Shown here piece after piece: positions 11,119-21,654 of a stretch of 64,000 bases of DNA. Numbering within the stretch: the stretch's first letter is position 1; each line of letters starts with the position of its first letter. The DNA comes from Salticus scenicus (taxonomy: Eukaryota; Arthropoda; Arachnida; Araneae; Salticidae): positions 134,835,456-134,899,455 of the forward strand of contig OZ005655.1 in NCBI GenBank assembly GCA_963930645.1, given 5' to 3'. Made by a program: the position numbers and the translations under genes. The notes beneath the pieces are model-generated. The model made no database searches. It was not told where the DNA came from and was given only the letters and a program-made list of their open reading frames with translations.

Positions 11119-14100
11119 CTAGCTGACCCGACAAACGTTGTTTTGTCATATAAATTATTTCTAGAGAATATTTTTCTAGAAAAAAATAACTAACCTATTG
11201 TAAGTGTGTAAGGATGTGGTATATAAGTGGAAGATGTATGGAGCGCTGTGAACGGTGAAAGAATATAAAAATAACAAAACACCAATCATTTATTTTTTAA
11301 TTTATTAAAATTGATTCTTTAAAATTATATACATATCGCTACTTATAGCAATATTACTAAAAAACAATATCAATCCCTTAATGCAACAGAGTGTACAATA
11401 TTTTTTGTTATCCCATCTTTCGCCAATACAAACAAACTGGATGGTTTGCCCACTCGAGAGCCACGTATAATTGTCCGTGTGAAAAACATGAGATGCTCAA
11501 ATCTAAGCCATAGACAGACATCGTTTGGCCCTGAGACTTATTGATAGTCATTGCAAATGCTGCTAAAATTGCTCTTTCTGCCAGCCACTCATGATTTGTG
11601 TATCGTCTGTGTACATCGGGAAATATCTGGTCAATAAGAACATCTTAAGAATCAATGATTGTGCAGAAATCTGTCGGTAATTTTATGCATCCAGTTTCAT
11701 CTGTAGTAACTTTTCCATCGCCGATATCTAACAATTGTTTTGAGAATGTTTCAGCGGATGGATCTTGAAGCTTTTGAACGCACAAATTTTATTTCAGTTG
11801 TACTTTTTCAACATTAAGCCACAATGACGATGATTTTAAGCATGCGTTGATCTCATCAGCGTATGTTGAACGCGGAATAACGGGAAGTGCTTGTCTGAAA
11901 TCACCTGAAAAGAGTAACAGAGTGCCGCCAAATAGTTTGTCGTTGTTTTTTATATCTTTCAATGTCCTGTTCGACGCCTCAATCGAATGTTTGTGTGCCA
12001 TAGTGCATTCATCCCAGATAAGAATTTTACACTATTTCAGCACTGTGGCCATGGGCGATTGTTTTTTTTATGTTGCACACTGCGTCTGGGTTATTTTGAT
12101 ATTTAGTGGCAGTTTAAATAATGAATGAGCTGTTCTGCCTCCGTCCAATAAAGTTGCCGCAATGCCAGATGATGCAACAGCCAATGCGATGCCATTATTG
12201 GATCGTATTTCGGCGAGAATTAGCGAAATAAGGAATGTTTTGCCAGTTCCACCTGGTGCACCCAAAAGAAAAAAGAATCCACCTTGTCCTGCCAAAACTG
12301 CGAGCATGATGCGGTCGTAAACGGTTCTTTGTTCTTCATTCATTAGTGGGACATTGCGAGCAACAATTGCTGCCATTTCTACAGTATTCTATTGTAGTTC
12401 ACGATTCAATTCAGTGCTTATTAAATCAGATGCATTTCGATTTGTTGAAATGACATACCGAAATGACTGAGTGGTAAGTTGGCAATGATAATGCAAATAT
12501 CTTCAGTAGCAATCAATGCTTCATTGTACATAGCGTCACTGAATACTATCGTTAGATCGTTGCACCGTGAACGATGTTGATGCAATATATCATCAGTCAT
12601 TGAATCTTTGTGATTATCCCATAATGTCTCTGCTCGGGCCGGGAAACATGTAGTCAACACTATAGCGAATAGTACACGAATTTGTTTTACTGTACAGTTC
12701 AGTCCTACTTCAGCAAGCATACACTCCCACTGGTTGTCGTCTTCCAGCAAGCCGAATGCAAGGCATGCAACTTTATACGTTGGATACTGTTGTCCATTCA
12801 CTTTACGTAAATCTTGAAATGACAAAGGGCCGATGACATTAACCAATAACAGTCGAAGATAAAAGCACTCAGTCTGCCTTGGATTGACTGTAAATACTCG
12901 TCCCAAGGTGTTTGATTTGAATAAACCGGGACATGCATCAATCGGCGTGCCTTGCTTGCGGGGCATCCATTTATTTGTTGGAGCCCATGTGAAATAGCGA
13001 GGTACTTCTGAATAGAGTAATGTCCGTGCAAAAGCACCAAAAGCATCCGCACGATTACACAATTCAAAAAATTCGGTGAATGTAGTTTTTGGTGATTTAT
13101 AGCATGATCAATCGCTGTCTCCCTCGTGAAATATACGCTCTGGCCATTTTCAAGATGGACGGCTAAATGAAGAACTGCTGGATCCCGTTCATGAATTGGG
13201 AAATCAAAGATACGCCAAACAGCTTCATTGGAGCTGACGTACCGGCGAATTTGGTAAAGTGTTATTTCATCGTTGTTATTCACCGGAGGAGCATTCACAT
13301 TGGTATTTTCAACTCGAAATACAGCCATATCACTGCCTTTATTCACATACTTGCAAATGTATTTGATGCTCTTCACTGAACTGCAGAAATGAACATTAAT
13401 ATGAGCATTGAATTTTTTGCTCAGCAGAGGCAAATATGGGACCACCCAACGGTTATCAATGTCAATATCTATGTTGTTGACATAGATGACCGCCATAGAT
13501 GATAAGATTGTCCGCCATTATCGGGATTTCTTCGACGATATATTGGATATCCGACAACATTTGTGATCGTGAAATGTTTCGGAAAACTTTTAGTACATTT
13601 TCCATCTGCACAAATAATAACGGCCTAAAAATTCATTTTTCATTTTAACATAAAATAACTCCGTCGGATATTGACGAATTTTTTAAAAGAATATACCATT
13701 TTAACTAATTTTAACATTTTAACAATGTTAACGTTGGAAAAATATTTTAAACCCTTGCGGTTAAAAATTCATTTTTCATTTCAACATTAAATAAATTCTG
13801 ACATCGTGTTTACGATTCTAAAATATTAACTTTGAAAAAATATTTTAAACACTTCGTATACGGTTATGATTCTAAAAATATTAATTTTGAAAAAATATTT
13901 TAAACACTTCTTAAGATACGGTTAAAAATTCTTTTTTCATTTCAACATTAAATAAATTCTGACATCGTGTTTACGACCACTCACGCCATCTAGGTGGAAA
14001 AGTTGTTGAAAGAGTTGGTTAAAAATTAATTAAGAAAGAACTAATTAAGTTACAACTTTCATTTGTAAATCTAAACCATTCTCGAATCCACCTGAAGACA

Positions 14101-14186
14101 CACAAAAAATTTCATTAAGCTCAGTCCAGCCGTTTAAAAGGAGTTCAGTGACATACACACGCACAAAAGAAATATATATATAAAGA
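11119..14186 (-). mobile_element. Helitron copy 1, 3,068 bp, both ends present
   Basis: On the minus strand it starts TC (plus-strand GA at 14185-14186) and ends CTAG (11119-11122). Just inside the 3' end lies the GACAAA / TTTGTC stem with a six-base loop, followed by 11 bases to the terminus. This is the usual Helitron layout (5' TC, 3' hairpin then CTRR). It sits between runs of AT with A and T at the junctions and no target duplication. It is almost the same sequence as the copy at 34559-38007 but has an internal deletion of 393 bp relative to it. The region 13626-14140 is non-coding and holds internally repeated TAAAATATT/GTTTACGATTC blocks. Confidence 0.9.
11370..13625 (-). pseudogene. 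Helitron Rep/helicase (RepHel), truncated and frameshifted
   Basis: Rolling-circle replicase fused to a Pif1-like helicase. In N-to-C order: a Rep segment with GYxIYRRRNPDNGG (about 13540-13500); then IDNRWVVPYLPLL and SIKYICKYVNKG, the two tyrosines being the Y2 catalytic pair (about 13390-13330); a central region (13062-12421) with FTWAPTNKW; and the helicase with Walker A GAPGGTGKT (near 12255), ILIWDECTM Walker B (near 12010-12030), and LFSGDFRQALPV (near 11890-11920). A later AFAMTINKSQGQT and FSHGQLYVAL follow. The usual N-terminal part with the HUH metal-binding motif is absent, and there are several frameshifts plus a 393 bp in-frame deletion before AFAMTINK. The one-base loss in motif VI is shared with the second copy. 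Confidence 0.9.
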
Positions 14187-14213
14187 TATATATATATATA
14201 TATACATAATATG

Positions 14214-14246
<33 letters not shown>
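14187..14246. repeat. compound (AT)n / (AC)n microsatellite
   Basis: AT repeats, then about twelve CA units, then more AT, flanking the 5' end of Helitron copy 1. The minus-strand frames 14045-14254 and 14145-14354 come from this tract. Confidence 0.9.
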
Positions 14247-14247
<1 letters not shown>

Positions 14248-14580
14248 CACTCATTTCTATAATAAAAATTGCGCACCAAAATATAATCTTTTAACCGTAA
14301 CGAAATTTGGCATGAATGTACATTCCAGGCAGATATGCAAATAATTAGAAACACAGCGTGATTGCGCTTTGCCTAATGCCACCAGAGGACGCTAAACTTC
14401 GTTTTTCTTGGAGTATAAAAGAGGTAAAGAGAGGTTATTTAGTGTACATAATCTGTTACAGATGGACGGTTTTTAAACAGAGATGCCATTACGCCGCCAT
14501 CGAAGACAATACGAGCAGCTGACAGAATCTAAGAGCGGTAGAATCATAGACATGATAGAATCCGGGTGATCAGCTCGTTT
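14247..14580 (+). mobile_element. Tc1/mariner-like element, 5' end only
   Basis: Begins near CACTCATTTCTATAATAA with a ~235 bp leader containing TTGCGCACC, a plausible terminal repeat. It then enters a transposase start. The rest of the element is missing; sequence after ~14580 is unrelated short AAAAAGACGT repeats. This is a different Tc1 lineage from the remnants at 1-530 and 63484-63750. Confidence 0.6.
14483..14569 (+). pseudogene. Tc1-like transposase N-terminus, 28 codons then stop
   Basis: Starts at ATG 14483 and reads MPLRRHRRQYEQL, then RIIDMIESG, then a TGA where Trp is expected (GW/S), with SAR after it. This matches the start of the paired helix-turn-helix DNA-binding region of one Tc1 group common in arthropods (basic MPxRR start, YEQL, then xRGRIIGLxExGW). 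The start is set by the family pattern. No catalytic domain remains. Confidence 0.65.
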
Positions 14581-14654
14581 TCTAAAAAGACGTCAAGAAA
14601 GAAGTGACGTTTCATAAAAAGACGTTAAAGAAGTGAATCTAGGCGTGTTAGGAA

Positions 14655-14955
14655 AATGATCCTAAATTTTGTCAATTAGCTTCTTTCAATCCTTATTTTG
14701 GTCTTCTGAAAGAGAGCTATCCTCTTGAGGGATGCAATAAAAAAAAATGCACAATTTATTTAAATTCATTGTCTTTGTCTTCTCATACCTATTTTAACTG
14801 TCCTTTAATATCTTCGTTGTATATTCTTACCCCTGCCCCCTACACGCAACCATTCGTACCATTTGGTTAAGTGAGATCATTGGCCGCTCTTCACTCCATA
14901 ACAAACTAACAAAAATTCTTCAGCTAGTAATGGAGTTTTCTAATTTATCTGATAA
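14655..14955 (+). repeat. dispersed repeat, blocks A+B contiguous, copy 2
   Basis: Block A (about 14660-14740) and block B (about 14757-14955) are joined by only ~15 bases, an A-run. Both match the copy at 3737-3825 and 5004-5215. The right end abuts the RTE remnant. Parent family unknown. Confidence 0.75.
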
Positions 14956-15640
14956 ATCCAAACACAGAGGGAGTTCGTATTCATTACGTCATTCAATAAT
15001 TTCTTTAACTGTATGGATATGGTCGATGGTACTAAAATCGCTTCGAAGTCCTGCTTGTTTTTTTATTTGCACTGCATCTAATTGTTTCTATAAGCGGTTT
15101 GCCAGAACTTTCATCAGAATTTTATACAAAATTGAGAGCAGGCTGATTGGACGACAGTTTCTAATATATTGTTTTTCTTCTTTTTTAAAGATTATGATGG
15201 TATTTCTATAGTCCTTTGGAACATCACATAATGTGTTACATTTGTTGAATAGTTCAGTAAGAACTTCACTGGCTTTATTCCCTTCTTCTTTTAAAATATC
15301 CACAGTGATTTTGTCTTCTCCTGCAGCTTTTCCCTTTTTCATTACTTTTATTATTACAATAGCTACTTCTTCCTTCAATACTGCTCTTGTAGCATCGTTT
15401 GTATTTAATGAGATATTTGAGCCACTGAGTTGTTCTGGTGAGCCGTACAATCTCAATAAAAGTGTGTTGCCTCTTTTATAATTTGCTTTCGATTTCAAGT
15501 GATATTTCCACTTTTTGTCTTCAAAGCAAGAATTCTTTTCTTACCAAACATTAGATTTCACTTTGCCGTCCTCAAAACTTTATTTTCTTCAATGGCTTGT
15601 TGGATCATACTATAATTAAATTCCCTGGTGACTTCTACAA
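14956..15640 (-). pseudogene. RTE-type LINE reverse transcriptase, part 1 (downstream half)
   Basis: Reverse transcriptase of a non-LTR retrotransposon. The minus-strand frame 15498-15088 shows LYGSPEQLSG, then VMKKGKAAGEDKITVDILKE, then LFNKCNTLCDVPKDYRNTII and NCRPISLLSILYKILMKVL, the conserved N-terminal blocks of RTE-clade RT. With one stop it continues as QAGLRSDFSTIDHIHTVKEI and NEYELPLCL, just before the FVDYEKAFD catalytic block, where the match is lost. Upstream (15640-15500) EFNYSMIQQAIEENKVL can be read. The catalytic Asp motif and the thumb are gone. The element is interrupted by the foldback transposon at 15641. Confidence 0.85.
15633..15640. repeat. target-site duplication, left copy
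   Basis: TTCTACAA, identical to 17881-17888, lying in the LINE coding region (minus-strand VVE codons). Confidence 0.92.
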
Positions 15641-16216
15641 TAGGGTGGTTCGAAAAAAACTTTTTTTTTAAATTTCAGATCGCTATAGTGCACAAAAGTT
15701 GCGATTGGTATAGACAATAAAAAAGCACTAATTATTATTTTTTAATAAATTTGTCTTCCGGTAGCGCAATGCCATCGAAATTAGCAAAAAAATGTGAAAA
15801 ATCTTAATTTTTCATGATTTTTTTAAGCACGCAAGATGGTTTTAATTGCGTTCCGATTACTATTAAAATTATGTAAAATCAATATATATGCACTGCTTAT
15901 ACATTTGTTTCATATCTTCCAGTCGCACAACATAGTACAAAATGAGTAAAATTAGTAGTTTTTACAAAATTTCAAAGTTTGACTGTTTAGTACATTTTAA
16001 TCATACGACTTTTAAAGATACTATAGTTTAATTCTATTACAAGAATATATTTAAAATCCAAGCATATAAGATAAACGTGGCTATAAGATAGGCGTGTCGT
16101 ACATGACGATGCCAGCGATGCGCGCGCAGCGCAGCCAGTCGCAGCCATTATCATTTCCCGCTATTTTCTTCAGTCTGTTCATGCCGCTCTAGCTCTATTC
16201 AGTACTAGATTGTGTT

Positions 16217-16697
16217 GTGCTAAAGTCCATATTCTACTTTTGCCTTCAGTGTTTGTACTTGAATACGACAGTTATTGATACAATGGATCTACCAATGAAA
16301 GTTGGTATAGGTACAATAACTAGAGAAGATTTTGAGTGCCCTATTTTTGGTCACTCACGAGACTTGTTGCTTACCAAGCTTCCTACTCATGAAAATGTCC
16401 TTCGCTGCTGCTTTCAACAGAGATTCAACCTAGCTGTGACAATAAACAACAAGAGTGTATCTTTTTCAAGAGCAGCCTCAACAGTAGCAAAGAAAATTAT
16501 CGGTTTATATGACAAAGACTCGATCCCCACTGTTACGGAGTACAGAGTCATCTAGCTACGAAGTTCTTACTACGAATCAAACAGTAAACTCAAAAAGTCA
16601 TTTCATTGTGAGAAAGATAAACCAGCATTCAAACTTAAACTTAACAATTTCGAGGAGAAAGGATGCTCTCTTTTTGATGTCGCGGCGTGTAAATGTG
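16217..16697 (+). pseudogene. unknown transposon-borne protein, left-arm copy
   Basis: The open frame (16217-16555) reads LNTTVIDTMDLPMKVGIGTI, then EDFECPIFGHSRDLL and KLPTHENVLRCCFQQRFNLA, ending at a TAG after EYRVI. Beyond the stop the same type of sequence continues (KPAFKLKLNNFEEKGCSLFD then VAACKC) until the arm ends at 16697. A likely true start is ATG 16283 (MDLP), since the right-arm copy has an equivalent MDVP. I recall similar CKC-containing hypothetical proteins in several invertebrate genomes but cannot name the family. It is stopped and truncated, so not functional. Confidence 0.6.
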
Positions 16698-16699
16698 CA

Positions 16700-17313
16700 A
16701 GTACATAAACATTAATTCCAAAGGTGGAATTTTTTTTCTTCTTTCACAAATGCAGTTCACACTTAGAGGACATACACATGTATCTGGAGACTTCTTACAT
16801 GAACAGCCATTAGCAACAATTACACATTTACACGCCGCGATATCAAAAGGAGAACATCCTTTCTTCTTGAAATGGTCAAGTTTAAGTTTGAATGCTGGTT
16901 TATCTTTGTCACGATGAAACGACTTTCTGAGTTTACTATATGATTCGTAGTAAGAAGGTTAGCTGGATGACTCTGTACTCCGTAACAGTTGGGATCGAGT
17001 CTTTGTCATATAGACCGATAATTTCCTGTGCCAGTGTTGAGGCTACTCTTGAAAAAGATACACGCTATCTGTTTATTGTCACAGCTAGGTTGAATCTCTG
17101 TTGAAAGTAGCAGCGAAATACGTCTTTGTGAGTAGGAAGCTTGTTGTGTAACAAGTCTCGTGGGTGACCAAAAATAGGGCACTCAAAATCTTTTCTAGTT
17201 ATTGTACCTATACCAAATTTCTTTGGCACATCCATTGTATCAATAACAGTCGTATTTAAATACAAACATTGAACGCAAAAGTAAACAGAAAAATAAGGAC
17301 TTAAGTACAACAC
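16700..17313 (-). pseudogene. unknown transposon-borne CxC-cluster protein, right-arm copy
   Basis: Minus-strand homologue of the left-arm gene. It reads MDVPKKFGIGTITRKDFECP, GHPRDLLHNKLPTHKDVFRC and QRFNLAVTIN, then a TAG near 17065; further on come IIGLYDKDSIPTVTEYRVI, KPAFKLKLDHFKKKGC, and PFDIAACKC. Unlike the left copy it runs on through the spacer with CSCKK, CVCPL, and CICERRKKIPPLEL, giving four CxC pairs in about 30 residues. It then runs into the left arm. The CxC cluster could bind zinc, but that is inference. At least one stop and small indels break it. Confidence 0.6.
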
Positions 17314-17880
17314 AATCTAGTACTGATTCGAACTAGCGGCATGAGCAGATTAAAGGAAACGATAATGGCTGCGACTGGCTGCGCTGCGCGCGCATCGTTG
17401 GCATTCGTCACGTACGACACGCCTATCTTATAGCCACGTTTATCTTATATGCTTGGATTTTAAATATATTCTTGTAATAGAATTAAACTATAGCATCTCT
17501 AAAAGTCGTATGATTAAAATGTACTAAACAGTCAAACTTTGAAATTTTGCAAAAACTACTAATTTTACTCATTTTGTACTATGTTGCGCGACCGGAAGAT
17601 ATAAAACAATTGTATAATAAGTGCATATATATTGATTTTACATACTTTTAGTAGTTAATTCATGGGATAGGAACGCAAGTAAAACCATCTGGTGTGCTTA
17701 AAAAAATTATGAAAAATTAAGATTTTTCACATTTTTTTACTAATTTCGATGGCATTGCGCGACCGGAAGACAAATCAATAAAAAAATAATAATTAGTGTT
17801 TTTCACGTCTATACCAATGGCAACTTTTGTGCACTATCGCGATCTGAAATTTAAAAACAAGTTTTTTTCGAACCACTCTA

Positions 17881-17888
17881 TTCTACAA
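17881..17888. repeat. target-site duplication, right copy
   Basis: TTCTACAA directly after the right terminus of the foldback transposon; the LINE resumes at 17889. Confidence 0.92.
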
Positions 17889-18250
17889 CCTTTTTCCTCA
17901 AAGTTTTACATAATTCTGATAATTCAACTTTTTCAGTAATATTTTCTTTGTTATATTTCATTTTTCTTCTTTTTTTCATAAGAAATTGTGTCTCTTCCGA
18001 AACTTTTTAACAGGTTTAACCTCTTTCAAACCAGCAATATTTTTTGCTGGTTCCAGACCAATATTGACAAAATTCACTTTGAACTCATTGACGTCTGTTC
18101 CAGTGTATTAATTTAATCACATTAAGAATAATTTCTTTTAGCAGAAAGAGTAACTACCATTCCCTTTTCAACAATATTTTTGTCTACGTTCAATAGATCA
18201 GTTCGGATTTAATTTTATCGGAATGAAATTGGTAGTAATTAAACTTAAAT
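17889..18250 (-). pseudogene. RTE-type LINE, part 2 (upstream of the insertion)
   Basis: Minus-strand continuation of the LINE. Next to the insertion it reads ELCKTLRKKVVE; when the foldback element and one TTCTACAA are left out, it joins in frame to VTREFNY of part 1. Further upstream pieces such as NIGLEPAKNIAGLKEVKPV appear with frameshifts. A patch near 18150-18200 (NIVEKGMVVTLS) may be the end of the endonuclease domain. The 5' part of the LINE is missing beyond about 18250. Confidence 0.7.
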
Positions 18251-18330
18251 AAGATGGATAACATCCAGGTTCTATTGGTATCATTATATAATAAGGTCAT
18301 TAATATATCTACGCATAATAATTCCCAGAT

Positions 18331-18334
<4 letters not shown>

Positions 18335-18422
<88 letters not shown>
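18335..18422. repeat. long (AT)n microsatellite
   Basis: About 43 uninterrupted AT units. It supplies most of the open frame at 18254-18580. The ~45 codons after it (to MPEFRINDHHIWTAKNLLLF and beyond) have no recognised homology. Confidence 0.95.
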
Positions 18423-18428
<6 letters not shown>

Positions 18429-18579
18429 TTAATTGTTGTACCTATTTTGAAGATTTAAAATCGGTATTAATGCCAGAATTTAGAATTAATGATCATCATA
18501 TTTGGACTGCCAAGAACTTACTTCTTTTTGCATTGATAAAAGAATGTGTTATTGTCCATTATATAAGTGCCACTTGGTG

Positions 18580-19995
18580 ATGTGATGAGTAGTCATGACC
18601 CTTTCTAAATTCTATTCAAAATAATATATATATATATATATTATGTATAAAACCACGTTTCATTTAGAATATTGTATAGAAATTATCCACTGTTCGTTTA
18701 CAGGGCTACAGAAAAGAACTAGATTATAATGCGATAATACTTGAAAATTGATGGAAGTGTATTTTAGGTTGTGCCGTGAGTTATTAATATAGGAGTACAT
18801 TTATGTGACCCACATGATGTGTGCATAACTTTCAGAAGATATACAGGGTTGCCAATATTTAAGCCGTAACATTTTTTTTTTTTTTTTTTTTTCTAGTGGA
18901 AATGTTTTACTATAATATTTTACCATGTCCAGGAAAGCTGCTCAGTAATTAAAATTAACTCCTTATAGCCATATAGTAAACAATGTATCTTTTTAAGCTA
19001 AATATTCATTGCGTGGTTTTTTGTATATTTTCACGATTTGAGGCTTCCTGAATACCGAAGTCAAGTTTTCTAATTTGATCTTTTTCTGTCTCCGTTAGAG
19101 TAATTTAAAAACAAAGAATTCCAGGTGATCCAAATGATGTATTTTGAAGTAAACACGTTCGTTACTAGAAAAGTGTGTTTAAGATTGATTAGTTTCAAGA
19201 TATAATGCGTTTGAAAGTTGTCTGAATAATTTTAAATGAACTTCTGATCCTTATAACAAATTTGAATTACATATAAATTTAGATACAATAATGAAATGAG
19301 CGGAGGGTGGGTGAGGGGGGCTGTAGCCTTCCTCCCGTGCAATTATTTGTCGAATAAATTTGTTCCGAAGCCTAATTTGAATTGTTGTATCAGAAGTTTG
19401 CATAACAGTACTCGTTATCTTAAACTTTAATCTCCAAATTGTTCTTATAGCAGTAAATTTCTGGGTAAGAGTTACACGCCAGATTATTTTTAATAAATAA
19501 ATAAAAATACTTATTCAAGATGTTCAATAAAAAAAACAGCCAAATTTAAGCAATATTTTATAAAATTTTCCTAACAAATTTGGAATATTCATTCAGTGTG
19601 TCCTAGTTTCCAGAGACGCGTCGAAAAAACAGTAAACAAATTTTCTCAAAAACTACGCAATAATCGTATTAAAACTTTGCATACTTTTTCAGATTAGAAC
19701 TGATTAGTGCTTGAACGACAGATTTTTGTTTTTCTTCGTTTTTGAATTACAACTAATTTTAAAAGGCTATACGTGGAGCAAAATGTACCAGAAATTCAAC
19801 TGTTCTTCATGCATTTCTGCCCAAATATTTAAATCCTAATTTAAAAAGAAATAAATTTTGCGGTAAATTACTATTCAATTCTATTTCCAAAATATTTGCA
19901 AATTTTCTATAAGACCGGTGTATTAGTTTTCCACGAAACTATACCATTCGATATTCTGAAGGGTCTTCGAAAATCAGGACCCAACTCTACATTAA

Positions 19996-20029
<34 letters not shown>

Positions 20030-20593
20030 GAAACTTCATAAAATTTTTTTTAAAAGTTGCTCTTTTATATGCTCAAACTTTTAAATAAAAATTTACTGTA
20101 TACATTTAAAAAGTAGAGAAAATAGGCTTTTTTTAGCTTTCGAAACTGTAACAATGAGAAATCATTCTGTCTTCAGATTTTTGCAAGCATTTCATAATAA
20201 ATTTAAATAGGTATTAAATATTGTTGTAATCCATTCATATTAAATGTGATGTTTGCCTATCAGTAAATAAAAGGACGAAATATATTATAGAAAATACATT
20301 CCATTGCACTTTTCGGCTAATCATTTCAAATTAAATTTGTGTTATGTCCAAAAATTAAAAAGAAAAGTGTTGAATGCCTTCAAAGTACAGTATTTTAAAA
20401 AGATAAATTTAATTTGAAAAAAAAATCGGGATTTTCTATCTCCTATTTACAAACGTGAAACCTGGAAAGGTTTGAAATTACCTTAAAAAAGTGTTTTGTT
20501 TTCTTTACGTGTGACATGGGATAAAAATAACATATTGCCCATATTGCCAATAAAATCAATAATATATAAATTCAATAACTATTTGATGCTGAA

Positions 20594-20624
<31 letters not shown>

Positions 20625-21654
20625 TAACCTCGTTATTTATTTTTGAATTTTAAATATTTTTAGACTTGTATTTCAAGTTTGTTTATAGTAAATTTCGTTT
20701 AATGTAATGCATAGAAACGTTTACAGAAAAACATATTTTATGAAGAAGAAAATAATTTGTACATTGTAATGTGTTTCTTTAAAAAAATACATTTCGACAT
20801 TATACTAGTTAGAAAAAAGCGAATTTTTGCTTTTTTTTAAAAAGCACTTCCACAGTTTTAGTTAAATTGTATACTTACTATGGCTTTACCTTTATTTCCT
20901 AAATAACTACTAATTGTTTTACAATATATTTCAGCAATGAAACTAAACAAAAATAATCAGCTATATTTTTATAGCCATTAATTGTATTATATTGTGAAAA
21001 ATTAATTATATCTAAGTGAGTATTAAATGGATAATTCGAAACTTCAAGAACATTACAATAGAAAATAATCCCCCTTTATTAGTTTTTTTTTCTTCATTAT
21101 AATTTTTTTGTAACCACTCTTGCTTTTGTGAGAGGATTAATTATGTTAGATAGATGGATTTCTTTGCAACATTTCAGCTTAGTTTTTGTGGTGCTGTTAT
21201 TTACAGTTAATTCGTTTCCTTAAAAAAAAAAAAAGTATTAGTTGTCTGTTCATATGGAAAAAAAAGAGAAGATATAAATAATGACGAGCACAAATAAATA
21301 TTCGCAATTGAAATATTCTTAAGGTATTTTTTTTTTTTTTTTAACTCATACAAAAACATTTTTTTCAAACCTATGATCTACTGAAATTTAAATAATATAT
21401 ACATCAAATAAACATATAAATAAAAATATAATAAAATAAAATAATAAAAAAAATAATGCAAAGATGATTTGTAATTAAAATGAAAATTACTTTAATATTA
21501 TTTTAGATGCATAATGAGCAAATTATTTTTCAGATTATGAAGACGATGATCTCTTGACATTCATAGGTGTGGAAAATAAATAATTATTCGAAAGTATATA
21601 TTTTGTACATTTTTAATTATTCAAACAAATCCAATGTAAAGTTTTTTAACATGT
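18580..21654. other. A+T-rich stretch, no gene seen
   Basis: Holds (AT)n at 18621-18641, poly-T at 18871-18891, an AAT triplet run (19995-20028), (AT)n at 20598-20624, a T-run at 21329-21342, and an isolated G-rich patch at 19301-19320 (GGAGGGTGGGTGAGGGGGG). No open frame above chance and no element ends recognised. Confidence 0.55.

Larger units (their letters stand above)
15641..17880. mobile_element. foldback DNA transposon, 2,240 bp, with 8-bp target-site duplication
   Basis: Arms 15641-16697 and 16823-17880 are inverted copies over more than 1 kb (roughly 85-90% identical by eye). The spacer is 125 bp. Termini are TAGGGTGGTTCGAA on the left and the reverse complement of TAGAGTGGTTCGAA on the right. 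TTCTACAA occurs immediately outside each end (15633-15640 and 17881-17888), a perfect 8-bp duplication. An 8-bp duplication with TAGxG termini suggests the hAT superfamily, but P, Merlin and others also give 8 bp. Each arm carries the start of the same small gene, head to head. Confidence 0.92.

Noticed and set aside
11847..12128. Plus-strand 93-codon frame opposite the helicase
   Set aside because: Antisense shadow of the Walker B region of the RepHel pseudogene. The same holds for 13167-13379, 35368-35562 and 37285-37518.
15233..15481. Plus-strand frame opposite the reverse transcriptase
   Set aside because: Antisense shadow of the RTE frame, which shows the conserved RT blocks.
16693..16917. 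74-codon plus-strand frame across the foldback spacer
   Set aside because: Antisense to the CxC-cluster gene of the right arm, whose conserved blocks are on the minus strand.
18254..18580. 108-codon open frame
   Set aside because: Its middle is the 88-bp (AT)n (Tyr-Ile repeats). The flanking codons have no recognised homology.
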